DNA of 64,000 nt from Actinomadura mexicana (GTDB taxonomy: Bacteria; Actinomycetota; Actinomycetes; Streptosporangiales; Streptosporangiaceae): NCBI RefSeq assembly GCF_900188105.1, contig NZ_FZNP01000006.1, positions 419,967 to 483,966 of the forward strand, in the 5' to 3' direction. This document shows, in pieces, positions 24,791 to 33,756 of this stretch. The translations under genes and the position numbers were made by a program. The notes under the pieces are model-generated. The model saw nothing but the letters and a program-made list of their open reading frames with translations. It searched no databases and had not been told where the DNA came from. Within the stretch, counting starts at the first letter, position 1. Each line of letters opens with the position of its first letter.

Positions 24791-26286
24791 TTCGCCTCCA
24801 CCAGTTCCGGGGCCTTGGCCAGCAGCGGGCCGCCCCAGCGGTCTTCGAGGGCCCGCTCGACGGCGGCGCCGACGCGGTAGACGCGGTCGTCGCCGAGGAC
24901 GGGGGCCATGATCTGCAGGCCGACGGGCAGGCCGTCCGCCAGGCCGCACGGCACCGAGATCGCGGCGTTGCCGGTGAGGTTGGCCGGGATCGTGCACAGG
25001 TCGGCCAGGTACATGGCGATCGGGTCGTCGGCGCGCTCGCCGATCGGGAACGCGGTGGTCGGCGTGGTCGGCGAGACCAGCACGTCCACCTGCTCGAACG
25101 CGGCCTCGAAGTCGCGCTTGATCAGGGTGCGGACCTGCTGCGCCTTGCCGTAGTAGGCGTCGTAGTAGCCCGACGACAGCGCGTAGGTGCCGAGCATGAT
25201 GCGCCGCTTGACCTCGGGCCCGAAGCCCTCCGCGCGGGTCAGCGCCATGACCTCCTCGGCGCTGCGGCTGCCGTCGTCGCCGACGCGCAGGCCGTACCGC
25301 ATCGCGTCGAAGCGCGCCAGGTTGGACGAGCACTCCGAAGGCGCGATCAGGTAGTAGGCGGGCAGCGCGTAGGAGAAGTTCGGGCAGGACACCTCGACGA
25401 CCTTCGCGCCGAGGGACTCCAGCAGCTCGACCGCCTCGCTGAAGCGCGCGGAGACGCCCGCCTGGTAGCCCTCGCCCGCGAACTCCTTCACGACCCCGAC
25501 GCGCAGCCCGTTGACGTCGGCGCGGCGCGCGGCCTCCACGACCGGCGGGACGGCCTCGTCCACCGAGGTCGAGTCCATCACGTCGTGGCCGCTGAACGCC
25601 TCGTGCAGCAGCGCCGCGTCGAGCACGTTGCGGGCGAACGGGCCGGGCGTGTCGAGCGAGGACGCGAACGCGATGACGCCGTAGCGGGACGAGCCGCCGT
25701 AGGTGGGCTTCATGCCGACGATGCCGGTGACGGCGGCGGGCTGCCGGATCGAGCCGCCGGTGTCGGTGCCGGTGGACAGCGGCGCCTCGTACGCGGCGAC
25801 CGCCGCCGACGACCCGCCGGACGATCCGCCCGGGACCCGCTCCAGGTCCCACGGGTTGCGGGAGGTGAAGTAGGCGCTGTTCTCCGTGGACGAGCCCATC
25901 GCGAACTCGTCCATGTTCGTCTTGCCGAGGATCACCAGCCCGGCCTGCCGCAGCCGCGCCGTCACGGTCGCGTCGTACGGCGGCCGCCAGCCCTCAAGGA
26001 TCTTGGATCCGGCGGTGGTGGGCATGTCCGCGGTGGTGAACACGTCCTTGTGCGCGATGGGGACGCCGGCCAGCGGGCCGAGCTCCTCCCCCGCCGCGCG
26101 CCGCTCGTCCACCCCGCGGGCCTGCGCCAGCGTCGTCTCGCGGTCGACGTGCAGGAACGCGTTGACGCTGCCGTCCACCGCCGCGATGCGCTCCAGGTGC
26201 GCCTCGGCCACCTCGACGGCCGACGCCTCACCGGCGGCGATCAGCTCCCCGAGCTCCGCCGCACTCTTCCTCACCAGCTCACTCAC
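24787..26286 (-). CDS. gatA: Asp/Glu-tRNA amidotransferase subunit A
   Basis: A 499-residue amidase that releases ammonia from glutamine for the amidotransferase. The Ser-cisSer-Lys triad is visible as Lys in AHKDVFTT, VPGGSSGGSSAAVA, and the nucleophile serine in TGTDTGGSIRQPA. It starts with GTG. AAAGGA, the probable ribosome-binding site, lies just downstream of a GGGGGG/CCCCCC hairpin in the 97-base gap after gatC, which might modulate the gatC:gatA ratio. Confidence 0.96.
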   Translation of the reverse strand: MSELVRKSAAELGELIAAGEASAVEVAEAHLERIAAVDGSVNAFLHVDRETTLAQARGVDERRAAGEELGPLAGVPIAHKDVFTTADMPTTAGSKILEGWRPPYDATVTARLRQAGLVILGKTNMDEFAMGSSTENSAYFTSRNPWDLERVPGGSSGGSSAAVAAYEAPLSTGTDTGGSIRQPAAVTGIVGMKPTYGGSSRYGVIAFASSLDTPGPFARNVLDAALLHEAFSGHDVMDSTSVDEAVPPVVEAARRADVNGLRVGVVKEFAGEGYQAGVSARFSEAVELLESLGAKVVEVSCPNFSYALPAYYLIAPSECSSNLARFDAMRYGLRVGDDGSRSAEEVMALTRAEGFGPEVKRRIMLGTYALSSGYYDAYYGKAQQVRTLIKRDFEAAFEQVDVLVSPTTPTTAFPIGERADDPIAMYLADLCTIPANLTGNAAISVPCGLADGLPVGLQIMAPVLGDDRVYRVGAAVERALEDRWGGPLLAKAPELVEAK

Positions 26287-26383
26287 CGGTCGTGTCCTTT
26301 CTGGGGGGACGACCCCCCAGGCCCCCCGGCCGTGCCGCCTGACCGGTGCCCTCCACTCCGCTGCGCTCCGTTCCGGTCACCGG

Positions 26384-26683
26384 TCAGGCCTCCTCATCGA
26401 GGATCCGCGGCACGCGGAAGCGCTGCTCCTCGGCGGCCGGGGCGCCGGCGAGGGCCTGCTCGGGCCGGAGGCACTGCCGCACCTCGTCCGTCCGGTAGAC
26501 GTTGGTCAGCGGCAGCGCGTGGGAGGTGGGCGGGATGTCCTCCGCCGCGACCTCCTGCACCCGCGCGACCGCGGAGATGATCTGGTCGAGCTGGGCGGCG
26601 AGATGGTCGAGCTCATCGTCGCCGAGCGCCAGCCGGGACAGCCGGGCGAGGTGCGACACCTCGTCACGGGTGATGGCGGACAT
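26384..26683 (-). CDS. gatC: Asp/Glu-tRNA amidotransferase subunit C
   Basis: A 99-residue stabilising subunit of GatCAB. ITRDEVSHLARLSRLAL at the N-terminus and the Pro-rich wrap region (ISAVARVQEVAAEDIPPTSH) are typical. ATG with AGGAAC upstream. First gene of the gat operon. Confidence 0.94.
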   Translation of the reverse strand: MSAITRDEVSHLARLSRLALGDDELDHLAAQLDQIISAVARVQEVAAEDIPPTSHALPLTNVYRTDEVRQCLRPEQALAGAPAAEEQRFRVPRILDEEA

Positions 26684-26859
26684 TGAGAAACCGTTCCTGC
26701 GATGAAGTGGGTTCACGACCATCCTATGGGCCCGCACCCCCGCGCCCCGACCCGTTTACGCGGGCGCGCCCGCGGCAGGTCGGCGAGGTCGCCCGTTTCA
26801 TCCCCGCACGGAGGGAACGGTTCTTGCGTCCACCCTCGGGACGACGAGAGGAGACCGCC

Positions 26860-27108
26860 GTGACCATCGGCGGCAGCATCGCCCTGATCATCATCGGCGC
26901 GATCCTGGCTTATGCGGTCAACTACGAGTTCAGCGGCATCGACATCCGGCTGGTCGGCGTCATCCTGATGATCGGCGGCCTGATCGGCCTGGTCGTCGGC
27001 ATCGTGCGGATCATGTCCGCCCGCCGCGCCGTCGATCGCCGCCCCCCGCCGGCGGCCGTGCGCGAGGAGTACTACCCCGACGACTACGAGGCCCGCCGCC
27101 GCTACTGA
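26860..27108 (+). CDS. DUF6458-type small membrane protein
   Basis: An 82-residue protein with two transmembrane helices (SIALIIIGAILAYAVNYEF and LVGVILMIGGLIGLVVGIV) and a charged Arg/Tyr-rich tail. This is the DUF6458 pattern common in actinobacteria. The GTG start follows GAGAGGAGA. The function is unknown. It is a single gene ending before a strong terminator. Confidence 0.85.
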   Translation: MTIGGSIALIIIGAILAYAVNYEFSGIDIRLVGVILMIGGLIGLVVGIVRIMSARRAVDRRPPPAAVREEYYPDDYEARRRY

Positions 27109-27149
27109 CCGCGGCGCCGCGGGTACCGCCGCACGCGCACGCCCGACGG

Positions 27150-27181
27150 CAGGGTGCCGCCTTCATCAAGGCGGCACCCTG
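27150..27181. terminator. strong bidirectional terminator
   Basis: A perfect 14-bp hairpin (CAGGGTGCCGCCTT/AAGGCGGCACCCTG, loop CATC) between the convergent DUF6458 gene and the second GGDEF-EAL gene. Confidence 0.85.
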
Positions 27182-27275
27182 TTCGGGCGTCTACTGCAAG
27201 ACGGCGCTCGCTCGCCCTGGCAGAGCACGACACTCCTGACAGGGCTGCTGGAGGGCGGCGGCGCGCCGGGCGGGG

Positions 27276-29390
27276 TCAGGCGCCTCCGGGGGCCTTGACC
27301 GAGGGGACGGCGACGGAGTACAGCCAGTCGGTGGCGGTCGCGGCGTCCATGGGGTGGCAGAAGTGCCAGCCCTGCGCGGCGTCGCAGCCCATCTCGCGGA
27401 GCCTCTCGGCGGTCGCGAGGTCCTCCACGCCCTCGGCGACCGACCGCAGGCCGAGGGTGCGGACGAGGTCGACGATCGAGCGGACGATGACGGCGTCGTC
27501 GGGCGAGTCGGCCAGGCGCCGCACGAACGAGGAGTCGATCTTGATCTCCTCGACGGGCAGGCGCTTGAGCCGGACGAGGGAGGAGTAGCCGGTGCCGAAG
27601 TCGTCCAGGCTGAGCGGGATGCCGAGCTCGGCGAGGGCGCTCACGGTGTCGGAGGCGTAGGCGGGCTCGTTCATCAGGATGCGCTCGGTGATCTCCAGCT
27701 GGAGCGCGGCGGCGGGCAGGCCGCGGGCCAGCAGGCCCTCCTCGATGACCTCGGTGAGGCCGGTGTCGAGCAGGTCGCGTCCCGAGGCGTTCACCGCGAC
27801 CTGGACGGGCATGTCCGCCCGCCACCACGCGGCGGTCTGCGCGAGCGCGGCCTGCACGACGTAGTGGGTGATCGAGCGCATCAGGTAGGTCTGCTCGGCG
27901 ACCGACAGGAACGCCGCGGGCTCCAGGAGGCCCTGGTCGGGGTGGCGCCAGCGCAGCAGGGCCTCCATGCCGACGAGGTGGCCGTCCCGCAGCGCGATCT
28001 TCGGCTGGTAGAACAGCTCAAGCTCGGAGCGGTCGATGGCGCGGCGCAGGTCGCCGAGCATGCTGAGCCGGGCCGGGGAGTTGCGGTCCTTGCCGGGCGA
28101 GTACGTCTCGACGCCGGACCGGGCCTCCTTGGCGTTGTACATGGCGACGTCGGCGCGTTGCAGCAGCAGCTCGAAGTCGGGCGCGTGGTCGGGGAACAGC
28201 GCGATGCCGACGCTGGCCTCCAGGTCGAACGACATGCCGTCCAGCCGGACGGGTTCGGAGAGCGCGGCGCGCAGCCGGGCGGCGACCTCGCGGGCGGCGG
28301 CCTCGTCCCGCACGGTGGGCAGCAGCACCGCGAACTCGTCGCCGCCGAGCCGCGCGACGAGGTCGCCGGGGCGGACGCTGTGGGTGAGCCGGTGCGCGAC
28401 GAGCTGCAGCAGCCGGTCGCCGGTGGGGTGCCCGAGGGTGTCGTTGACCTCCTTGAACCGGTCGAGGTCGAGCAGGAACAGCCCGGCGCGGTGGTCCGGC
28501 GGGTCGGCCGCCTTGCGCCGCCGGGCCCCGAGGCCGGCGGCGCGCGGGAGCCGCCGGTCCGCGCCGCGCGCCTCGGCGAGGGCCTCCTCGGTGCGGACGA
28601 TCAGCAGCTTGCGGTTGGGCAGGCCGGTCAGCCCGTCGTGCAGCGCCTGGTGCTCGCGCCGGACCGAGACGGAGGCGTTGAGGTAGACGGCGATGAACGG
28701 CAGGACGATCAGCGGCACGAAGACGGCGGACCGGTCCATCGCGATGACCATCAGCGGGGCGAGGCCGAGCAGCGCCAGGTGCACGAGGACCTGGTAGGCG
28801 AGGTCCCAGCGGAGCGCCTTGACGAGCGAGACGCGGGCGTGCAGCGCGACGGCGGCGCCGACGAGGGTGTCGTTGCAGACGAAGTAGACGGTGCCGGCGA
28901 GCGCGATCGCGGGCAGGTCGGAGCCGTGCGGCACCCAGAGCTGCGAGGGGGTCGCGAGGTCGCCGGAGAGCGCGAGGACGAGCTGGGCGGCGGCCAGGCT
29001 GAGGGTGTACTGGGCGACGTTGAAGGCGATGCGGTGCGGGGAGCGGGCGCGGAAGATCCCGCAGGTGATCACGGCGACGGCCTGGAGGGCGGCGGCGATG
29101 GGCAGCCCCGCGTACAGCAGCGCGGCGAACGAGAACGTGGTCGAGGTGGTGGCGCCGTTGTTCTCGGTGCTGCCGGGCGTGATGATCGGCCGCAGCTCAC
29201 CGAAGATGATGAAGCAGCCGAGGAGCCAGAACACGGGGGTTCCGGCGAGCGCGTCCAGGTCGGCGCGGGTCAGCCCGGAGAACGCGGTGGCCCCGGCGGC
29301 GGCGCCGAGCAGGATGACGACGACGAAGTAGATCCACAACGGGGAGCCGCGGCGTGGCGCCGTGTTCCGCGTGTTGTTCGGGTCCTTCAT
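27276..29390 (-). CDS. membrane-bound GGDEF-EAL c-di-GMP protein
   Basis: A 704-residue protein. Residues 1 to about 255 form six or seven transmembrane helices that contain a conserved GELRPIITPG motif at a membrane edge. A GGDEF domain follows (RLGGDEFAVL, intact), with an Arg-rich insert between LTGLPNRKLL and LFLLDLDRF, then an EAL domain (GMEALLRWRHP, DDFGTGYSSL, VAEGVEDLATAERL), also intact. There is no PAS domain, unlike the protein at 18743. The ATG at 29390 has GAGGATG before it. It is probably involved in c-di-GMP signalling in development; the actual direction of activity cannot be read. Confidence 0.9.
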   Translation of the reverse strand: MKDPNNTRNTAPRRGSPLWIYFVVVILLGAAAGATAFSGLTRADLDALAGTPVFWLLGCFIIFGELRPIITPGSTENNGATTSTTFSFAALLYAGLPIAAALQAVAVITCGIFRARSPHRIAFNVAQYTLSLAAAQLVLALSGDLATPSQLWVPHGSDLPAIALAGTVYFVCNDTLVGAAVALHARVSLVKALRWDLAYQVLVHLALLGLAPLMVIAMDRSAVFVPLIVLPFIAVYLNASVSVRREHQALHDGLTGLPNRKLLIVRTEEALAEARGADRRLPRAAGLGARRRKAADPPDHRAGLFLLDLDRFKEVNDTLGHPTGDRLLQLVAHRLTHSVRPGDLVARLGGDEFAVLLPTVRDEAAAREVAARLRAALSEPVRLDGMSFDLEASVGIALFPDHAPDFELLLQRADVAMYNAKEARSGVETYSPGKDRNSPARLSMLGDLRRAIDRSELELFYQPKIALRDGHLVGMEALLRWRHPDQGLLEPAAFLSVAEQTYLMRSITHYVVQAALAQTAAWWRADMPVQVAVNASGRDLLDTGLTEVIEEGLLARGLPAAALQLEITERILMNEPAYASDTVSALAELGIPLSLDDFGTGYSSLVRLKRLPVEEIKIDSSFVRRLADSPDDAVIVRSIVDLVRTLGLRSVAEGVEDLATAERLREMGCDAAQGWHFCHPMDAATATDWLYSVAVPSVKAPGGA

Positions 29391-29648
29391 CACATCCTCG
29401 GGGGGCTTCGGGGGGTCGGCCCCCGGCACCGGGCGTCCCCGACCTCGGGGGACGCCCCCCGGGTGTTACGTCCGGAGATTTCAGGTGTGGGTCGTGATGT
29501 GAGGGAGAGTACGGCCTTTGCTCAACTTCGCGAAACCGGTTGCGTACGTTCCGTTATTTCCTTTCCACGCCCGTCCCTCGTCGGTGGGTAGTGGAAGTGT
29601 ACCCCTGAGTAACGCAACCCTGGTCGAAACCCCCGCAACCACACCCTG

Positions 29649-31817
29649 TTAGGCGTCGGCGCGCATAGTTACGTTTTTGGCCGCATCTGGCCCATCGGCG
29701 AGCAGGACCCGGAACCCCTCCTCGGCCAGGACCGGCACGCCCAACTTGACCGCCTTGTCGTATTTCGACCCTGGACTGTCGCCGACGACCACGAAGCCCG
29801 TCTTCTTCGACACCGAGCCGGACACCTTCCCGCCGAGCCGCTGCACCGCCTCGGTCGCCGAGTCGCGGCTGAACCCCTCCAGCGATCCGGTGATCACGAC
29901 GCTGACGCCCTCCAGCGGGCGCGGGCCCGCGGCGCCCTCGTCCTCCATCCGGACCCCCGCGGCCCGCCACTTGTCGACGATCTCGCGGTGCCAGGGCTCC
30001 TCGAACCACTTCCTGATCGACGCGGCGATGGTGGGCCCGACGCCGTCGACCGCGGCGAGCTCCTCCTGCGTCGCCTCGGCGATCGCGTCCAGCGAGCGCA
30101 TCTCGCGCGCGAGGTCCTGGGCGGCGGACGGCCCCACGTGCCGGATCGACAGCGCCACCAGCACCCGCCACAGGGGCTGCCGCTTGGCCTTCTCCAGCTC
30201 CTCGAAGAGGATCTCGACCGTCTTCTTCGGCTCGCCCTCCTTGTTGGCGAAGAACGAGACCACCTTCGGCTCGCCGGTCTTCGGGTCGGTCTTGGTCGTG
30301 CCGGTCCGCTGGTCGAGCACGAGGCTCCTGATCGGCAGCAGCTGGTCGACGGTGATGTGGAACAGGTCGCCCTCGTCCTTCACCGGCGGGTCGCTCGGCT
30401 CCAGCGGCTGGGTGAGCGCGGTCGCCGCGACGTACCCGAGCGCCTCGATGTCGAGCACCTTGCGGCTCGCCAGGTAGAACAGCCGCTCGCGCAGCTGGCC
30501 GGGACAGCTCTCGGCGTTCGGGCAGCGGATGTCGACGTCGCCCTCCTTCTCGTACGCCAGCTCCGTCCCGCATTCGGGGCAGGTGGCGGGCATGACGAAC
30601 TCGCGCTCGGAGCCGTCGCGCAGCCCGGTCACCGGCGCGACGATCTCGGGGATGACGTCGCCCGCCTTGCGCAGCACGACCGTGTCGCCGATCAGCACGC
30701 CCTTGCGCCTGACCTCGCTCGCGTTGTGCAGCGTCGCCCGCTCGACCGTGGACCCGGCGACCTTGATCGGCTCCATCACCCCGTAGGGGGTGACGCGCCC
30801 GGTCCGCCCCACTCCGACCTTGATGTCGAGGAGCTTGGTGTTGACCTCCTCCGGCGGGTACTTCCACGCGATCGCCCAGCGCGGCGCCCGGCTCGTGGAC
30901 CCGAGCCTGCGCTGCAGCGCGAACTGGTCGACCTTGACGACCACCCCGTCGATCTCGTAGGCGGTGCCGTGCCGGTCCTCGCCGTACTCCTCGATGTACT
31001 CGCGCACCGCCGCGAGCCCGCCGACGACCTTGTAGCGGTCGCTGACCGGCAGGCCCCAGCCGCGCATCAGCTCGTACGCGCCGGACTGGCCGTCGGGCTG
31101 CTTTCCGCCCCGCCACGCGCCGAACCCGTGGACGAGCATGCCGAGCGGCCGGTGCGCCGTGACGCGCGGGTCCTTCTGCCGCAGCGAGCCCGCCGCCGCG
31201 TTGCGCGGGTTGGCGAACGGCTCCTTGCCCGCCTCGATCTGGACCGCGTTGACCTGCTCGAACCCCTCGACCGGCAGGAAGACCTCGCCGCGGACCTCCA
31301 GCACGTCCGGCCAGCCGTCGCCGGCCAGCCGGTCCGGGACGTCGGCGATGGTGCGCACGTTGTTGGTGACGTCCTCGCCGGTGCGCCCGTCACCGCGGGT
31401 GACCCCGCGCGTGAGCCGCCCGTTCTCGTACGTCAGCGCGATCGCCAGGCCGTCGATCTTCGGTTCGCACAGGTAGCCGGCGACCTCGCCGACCTCCTTG
31501 ACGACCCGCTCGTCCCAGGCGAGCAGCTCCTCGGCGCTCATCGCGTTGTCCAGGCTCTGCATCCGCTCCAGGTGCTGGACGGTCGCGAAGTCGGTGACGA
31601 TGGGCGCGCCGACCCGCTGCGTCGGCGAGTCGGGCGTGACCAGTTCCGGATGCCGCTCCTCCACCGCGCGGATGTCGCGCATCATCCGGTCGTACTCGGC
31701 GTCGGAGAGCGTGGGCTGGTCGAGGACGTAGTACCGGTAGTTGGCCTCGTCGAGCCGCTCGCTCAGCTCCTTGTGGCGCTGCCGCGCCTCGGCCGGAACG
31801 CCGTTGCTCATGGTCAT
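29649..31817 (-). CDS. ligA: NAD-dependent DNA ligase
   Basis: A 722-residue ligase: the adenylated lysine in CEPKIDGLAIA, nucleotidyl-transferase and OB domains, a Cys4 zinc finger (CPECGTEL and CPNAESCPG), helix-hairpin-helix region (AVDGVGPTIAASI) and a C-terminal BRCT domain (VVITGSLEGFSRDSATEAV). Essential for joining Okazaki fragments. An ATG two codons later (31811) is an equally good start. An insertion of about 35 residues rich in Lys/Asp/Gly after the zinc finger region is somewhat longer than usual. Confidence 0.96.
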   Translation of the reverse strand: MTMSNGVPAEARQRHKELSERLDEANYRYYVLDQPTLSDAEYDRMMRDIRAVEERHPELVTPDSPTQRVGAPIVTDFATVQHLERMQSLDNAMSAEELLAWDERVVKEVGEVAGYLCEPKIDGLAIALTYENGRLTRGVTRGDGRTGEDVTNNVRTIADVPDRLAGDGWPDVLEVRGEVFLPVEGFEQVNAVQIEAGKEPFANPRNAAAGSLRQKDPRVTAHRPLGMLVHGFGAWRGGKQPDGQSGAYELMRGWGLPVSDRYKVVGGLAAVREYIEEYGEDRHGTAYEIDGVVVKVDQFALQRRLGSTSRAPRWAIAWKYPPEEVNTKLLDIKVGVGRTGRVTPYGVMEPIKVAGSTVERATLHNASEVRRKGVLIGDTVVLRKAGDVIPEIVAPVTGLRDGSEREFVMPATCPECGTELAYEKEGDVDIRCPNAESCPGQLRERLFYLASRKVLDIEALGYVAATALTQPLEPSDPPVKDEGDLFHITVDQLLPIRSLVLDQRTGTTKTDPKTGEPKVVSFFANKEGEPKKTVEILFEELEKAKRQPLWRVLVALSIRHVGPSAAQDLAREMRSLDAIAEATQEELAAVDGVGPTIAASIRKWFEEPWHREIVDKWRAAGVRMEDEGAAGPRPLEGVSVVITGSLEGFSRDSATEAVQRLGGKVSGSVSKKTGFVVVGDSPGSKYDKAVKLGVPVLAEEGFRVLLADGPDAAKNVTMRADA

Positions 31818-31868
31818 GCCCCTATTCTCGCCACCGGGACCGACAATATGAGCCCTCGGCGCGCCCTT

Positions 31869-32870
31869 CTACAGAGCCGCTTCGTAGAGCATCCGGGCCG
31901 TGTCGCGGCAGCGTCCGAGGGCCGCGCGGACGTGCCGCGGCGACGCGCCCGCCAGCCCGCACGCCGGGGTGATCACGACCTGCTCGGCGAGACGCTGCGC
32001 CGGGAAGCCGAACCGCCGCCACAGCTCCCGCACGGGCTCGGCGGTCGCCCGGAGGGACGGCAGCGCGGCGTCGGCCGCGGGCACCGCACCGAGGAACAGG
32101 CCGATGCCCGCGTCGATCGTCTCCCCCACGGCGTCGTCGTCCCGTGTCGGCACCAGCCGCAGGTCGACCGAGAGCGCCTTCGCCCCGGCTCCGCGCAGCA
32201 GCCCGTACGGGACGTTCCGGGCGCAGCAGTGCACGACGGGGTACGCGCCCGCCGCGTCGATCACCGTGCGCAGCGCCTCCTCGGCGACCGGCTCCTCGAC
32301 GGCCCGCAGCCGCGAGAACCCGCTGGCGGTCGGGACCGTCCCGGCGAGCGCGCCCGGCAGGCCGGGCTCGTCCAGCTGGAGGAGGATCTGCGCCGCGGGG
32401 AGCCGCCGCCGGACGTCGGCCACGTGCCCCGCCACGCCCTCGGCCAGCGAGGCGACCAGGTCCCGGACGGCGCCGGGGTCCCGCAGCGCCCGGTCGCCGT
32501 GCCGCAGCTCGATCGAGGCGGCCAGCGTCCACGGCCCGCACACCTGGATCTTGAACGGGCCGTCGTGGCCGCCCGCGGCCTCCTCCAGGACGTCCAGGTC
32601 GCGGGCGAGGTGGTCGCGGGAGCGCAGCGTGTCGCGGCCCGGGCGGTCGGAGAACCGCCACCCGGACGGCTCCAGGTGCACGGGCATGTCGACCAGCAGC
32701 CCGGCGGTCCGTCCCGCCAGGTCGGCGCCGGGGCCGCGCGCGGGCAGCTCGGGCAGGTGCGGCAACTCGGGCAGTTCGCCGAGGACGACCCGCAGCGACT
32801 CAGCGGGGTCGTCCCCCGGATAGGACCCGACCCCGGTCGCCGTCCCGGGCTGCCACGGAAAGCTCGTCAC
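31869..32870 (-). CDS. MetE-like methionine synthase family protein
   Basis: A 333-residue protein resembling only the C-terminal barrel of cobalamin-independent methionine synthase (MetE). Candidate zinc ligands are VVHCCARN and the late TPACGLAGAS cysteine; QLDEPGLPG matches the MetE barrel strand. At about 330 residues it is half of MetE, like archaeal and actinobacterial short forms whose methyl donor is uncertain. It starts with GTG. It lies 51 bases after ligA in reverse, on the same strand, so it may precede ligA in one transcript. Confidence 0.75.
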   Translation of the reverse strand: MTSFPWQPGTATGVGSYPGDDPAESLRVVLGELPELPHLPELPARGPGADLAGRTAGLLVDMPVHLEPSGWRFSDRPGRDTLRSRDHLARDLDVLEEAAGGHDGPFKIQVCGPWTLAASIELRHGDRALRDPGAVRDLVASLAEGVAGHVADVRRRLPAAQILLQLDEPGLPGALAGTVPTASGFSRLRAVEEPVAEEALRTVIDAAGAYPVVHCCARNVPYGLLRGAGAKALSVDLRLVPTRDDDAVGETIDAGIGLFLGAVPAADAALPSLRATAEPVRELWRRFGFPAQRLAEQVVITPACGLAGASPRHVRAALGRCRDTARMLYEAAL

Positions 32871-32902
32871 CCTCGAACCCTATCGGCGCCGCGACGCGGC
32901 GA

Positions 32903-33721
32903 TCACAGCAGCGCGGCGAGCCGGTCGAGGTCGCGGAGCGTGCCGTCCCGCGGCTCGGTCCGCAGGTTGAACAGGACCTCGTCGGCGCCCGCGGCCTCCA
33001 GCTCCGCGACGGCCTCCGGCCTGGCGGGGACGGCGAACACCGTCACCGCCACCCGGCGGCCCGCCCGCTCGCGCAGGTCGGCGATCCGGGCGGCGAGGCC
33101 GCCGTCGCCGCGCCCGTAGATCGGCATCCATCCGTCGCCGTACTCCGCGGCCTGGTCGAGCGCCCTCGGCCCCGATCCGCCGACCAGCACGGGCGGATGC
33201 GGGTCCTGGACGGGCTTGGGGTAGGAGAACACCGGGTCGAAGTCGACGAACTCGCCGTGGAACTCGGCCCGCTCCCGCGTCCACAGTTCCTTGACCGCGA
33301 GCACCCGCTCGCGCATCAGCCGCATCCGGGTCGCCGGATCGGTGCCGTGGTTGCGCATCTCCTCCCGGTTCCAGCCGGCGCCGACGCCGAGCGCGGCGCG
33401 CCCGCCGGAGACCAGGTCGAGGGAGGCGACCTCCTTCGCCAGCGTGATCGGGTCCCGCTGGACGACCAGCGCGATGCCGGTCCCGAGGCGCAGCCGGGCG
33501 GTGACGGCGGCGGCCGCCGACAGCGCGACGAACGGGTCGAGCGTCCGGTAGTAGATGCGCGGCAGATCGCCGCCGCCCGGATACTCCGTCTCCCGCTTCA
33601 CCGGGATGTGCGTGTGCTCGGTGACGAACAGGGACCCGAACCCGCGCTCCTCCAGCGCCCGCCCGAGCGCCGCGGGGCCGATCCCCTCGTCGGTCATGAA
33701 CGTCGAGACACCGAACCGCAT
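32903..33721 (-). CDS. LLM-class F420-dependent oxidoreductase
   Basis: A 272-residue luciferase-like barrel protein of the type with motifs LRLGTGIALVVQRDPITLAKEVASLD and GVGAGWNREEMRNHG, which mark the actinobacterial TIGR03619-like F420-dependent subgroup. Probably binds reduced F420; the substrate is unknown. The ATG (MRFGVSTFMTDEG) is the normal family start. The same-strand neighbour mnmA is 35 bases upstream. Confidence 0.88.
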   Translation of the reverse strand: MRFGVSTFMTDEGIGPAALGRALEERGFGSLFVTEHTHIPVKRETEYPGGGDLPRIYYRTLDPFVALSAAAAVTARLRLGTGIALVVQRDPITLAKEVASLDLVSGGRAALGVGAGWNREEMRNHGTDPATRMRLMRERVLAVKELWTRERAEFHGEFVDFDPVFSYPKPVQDPHPPVLVGGSGPRALDQAAEYGDGWMPIYGRGDGGLAARIADLRERAGRRVAVTVFAVPARPEAVAELEAAGADEVLFNLRTEPRDGTLRDLDRLAALL

Positions 33722-33756
33722 CGCAGCCTCCCAGGGGATCGTCCCCGACACCCTAG

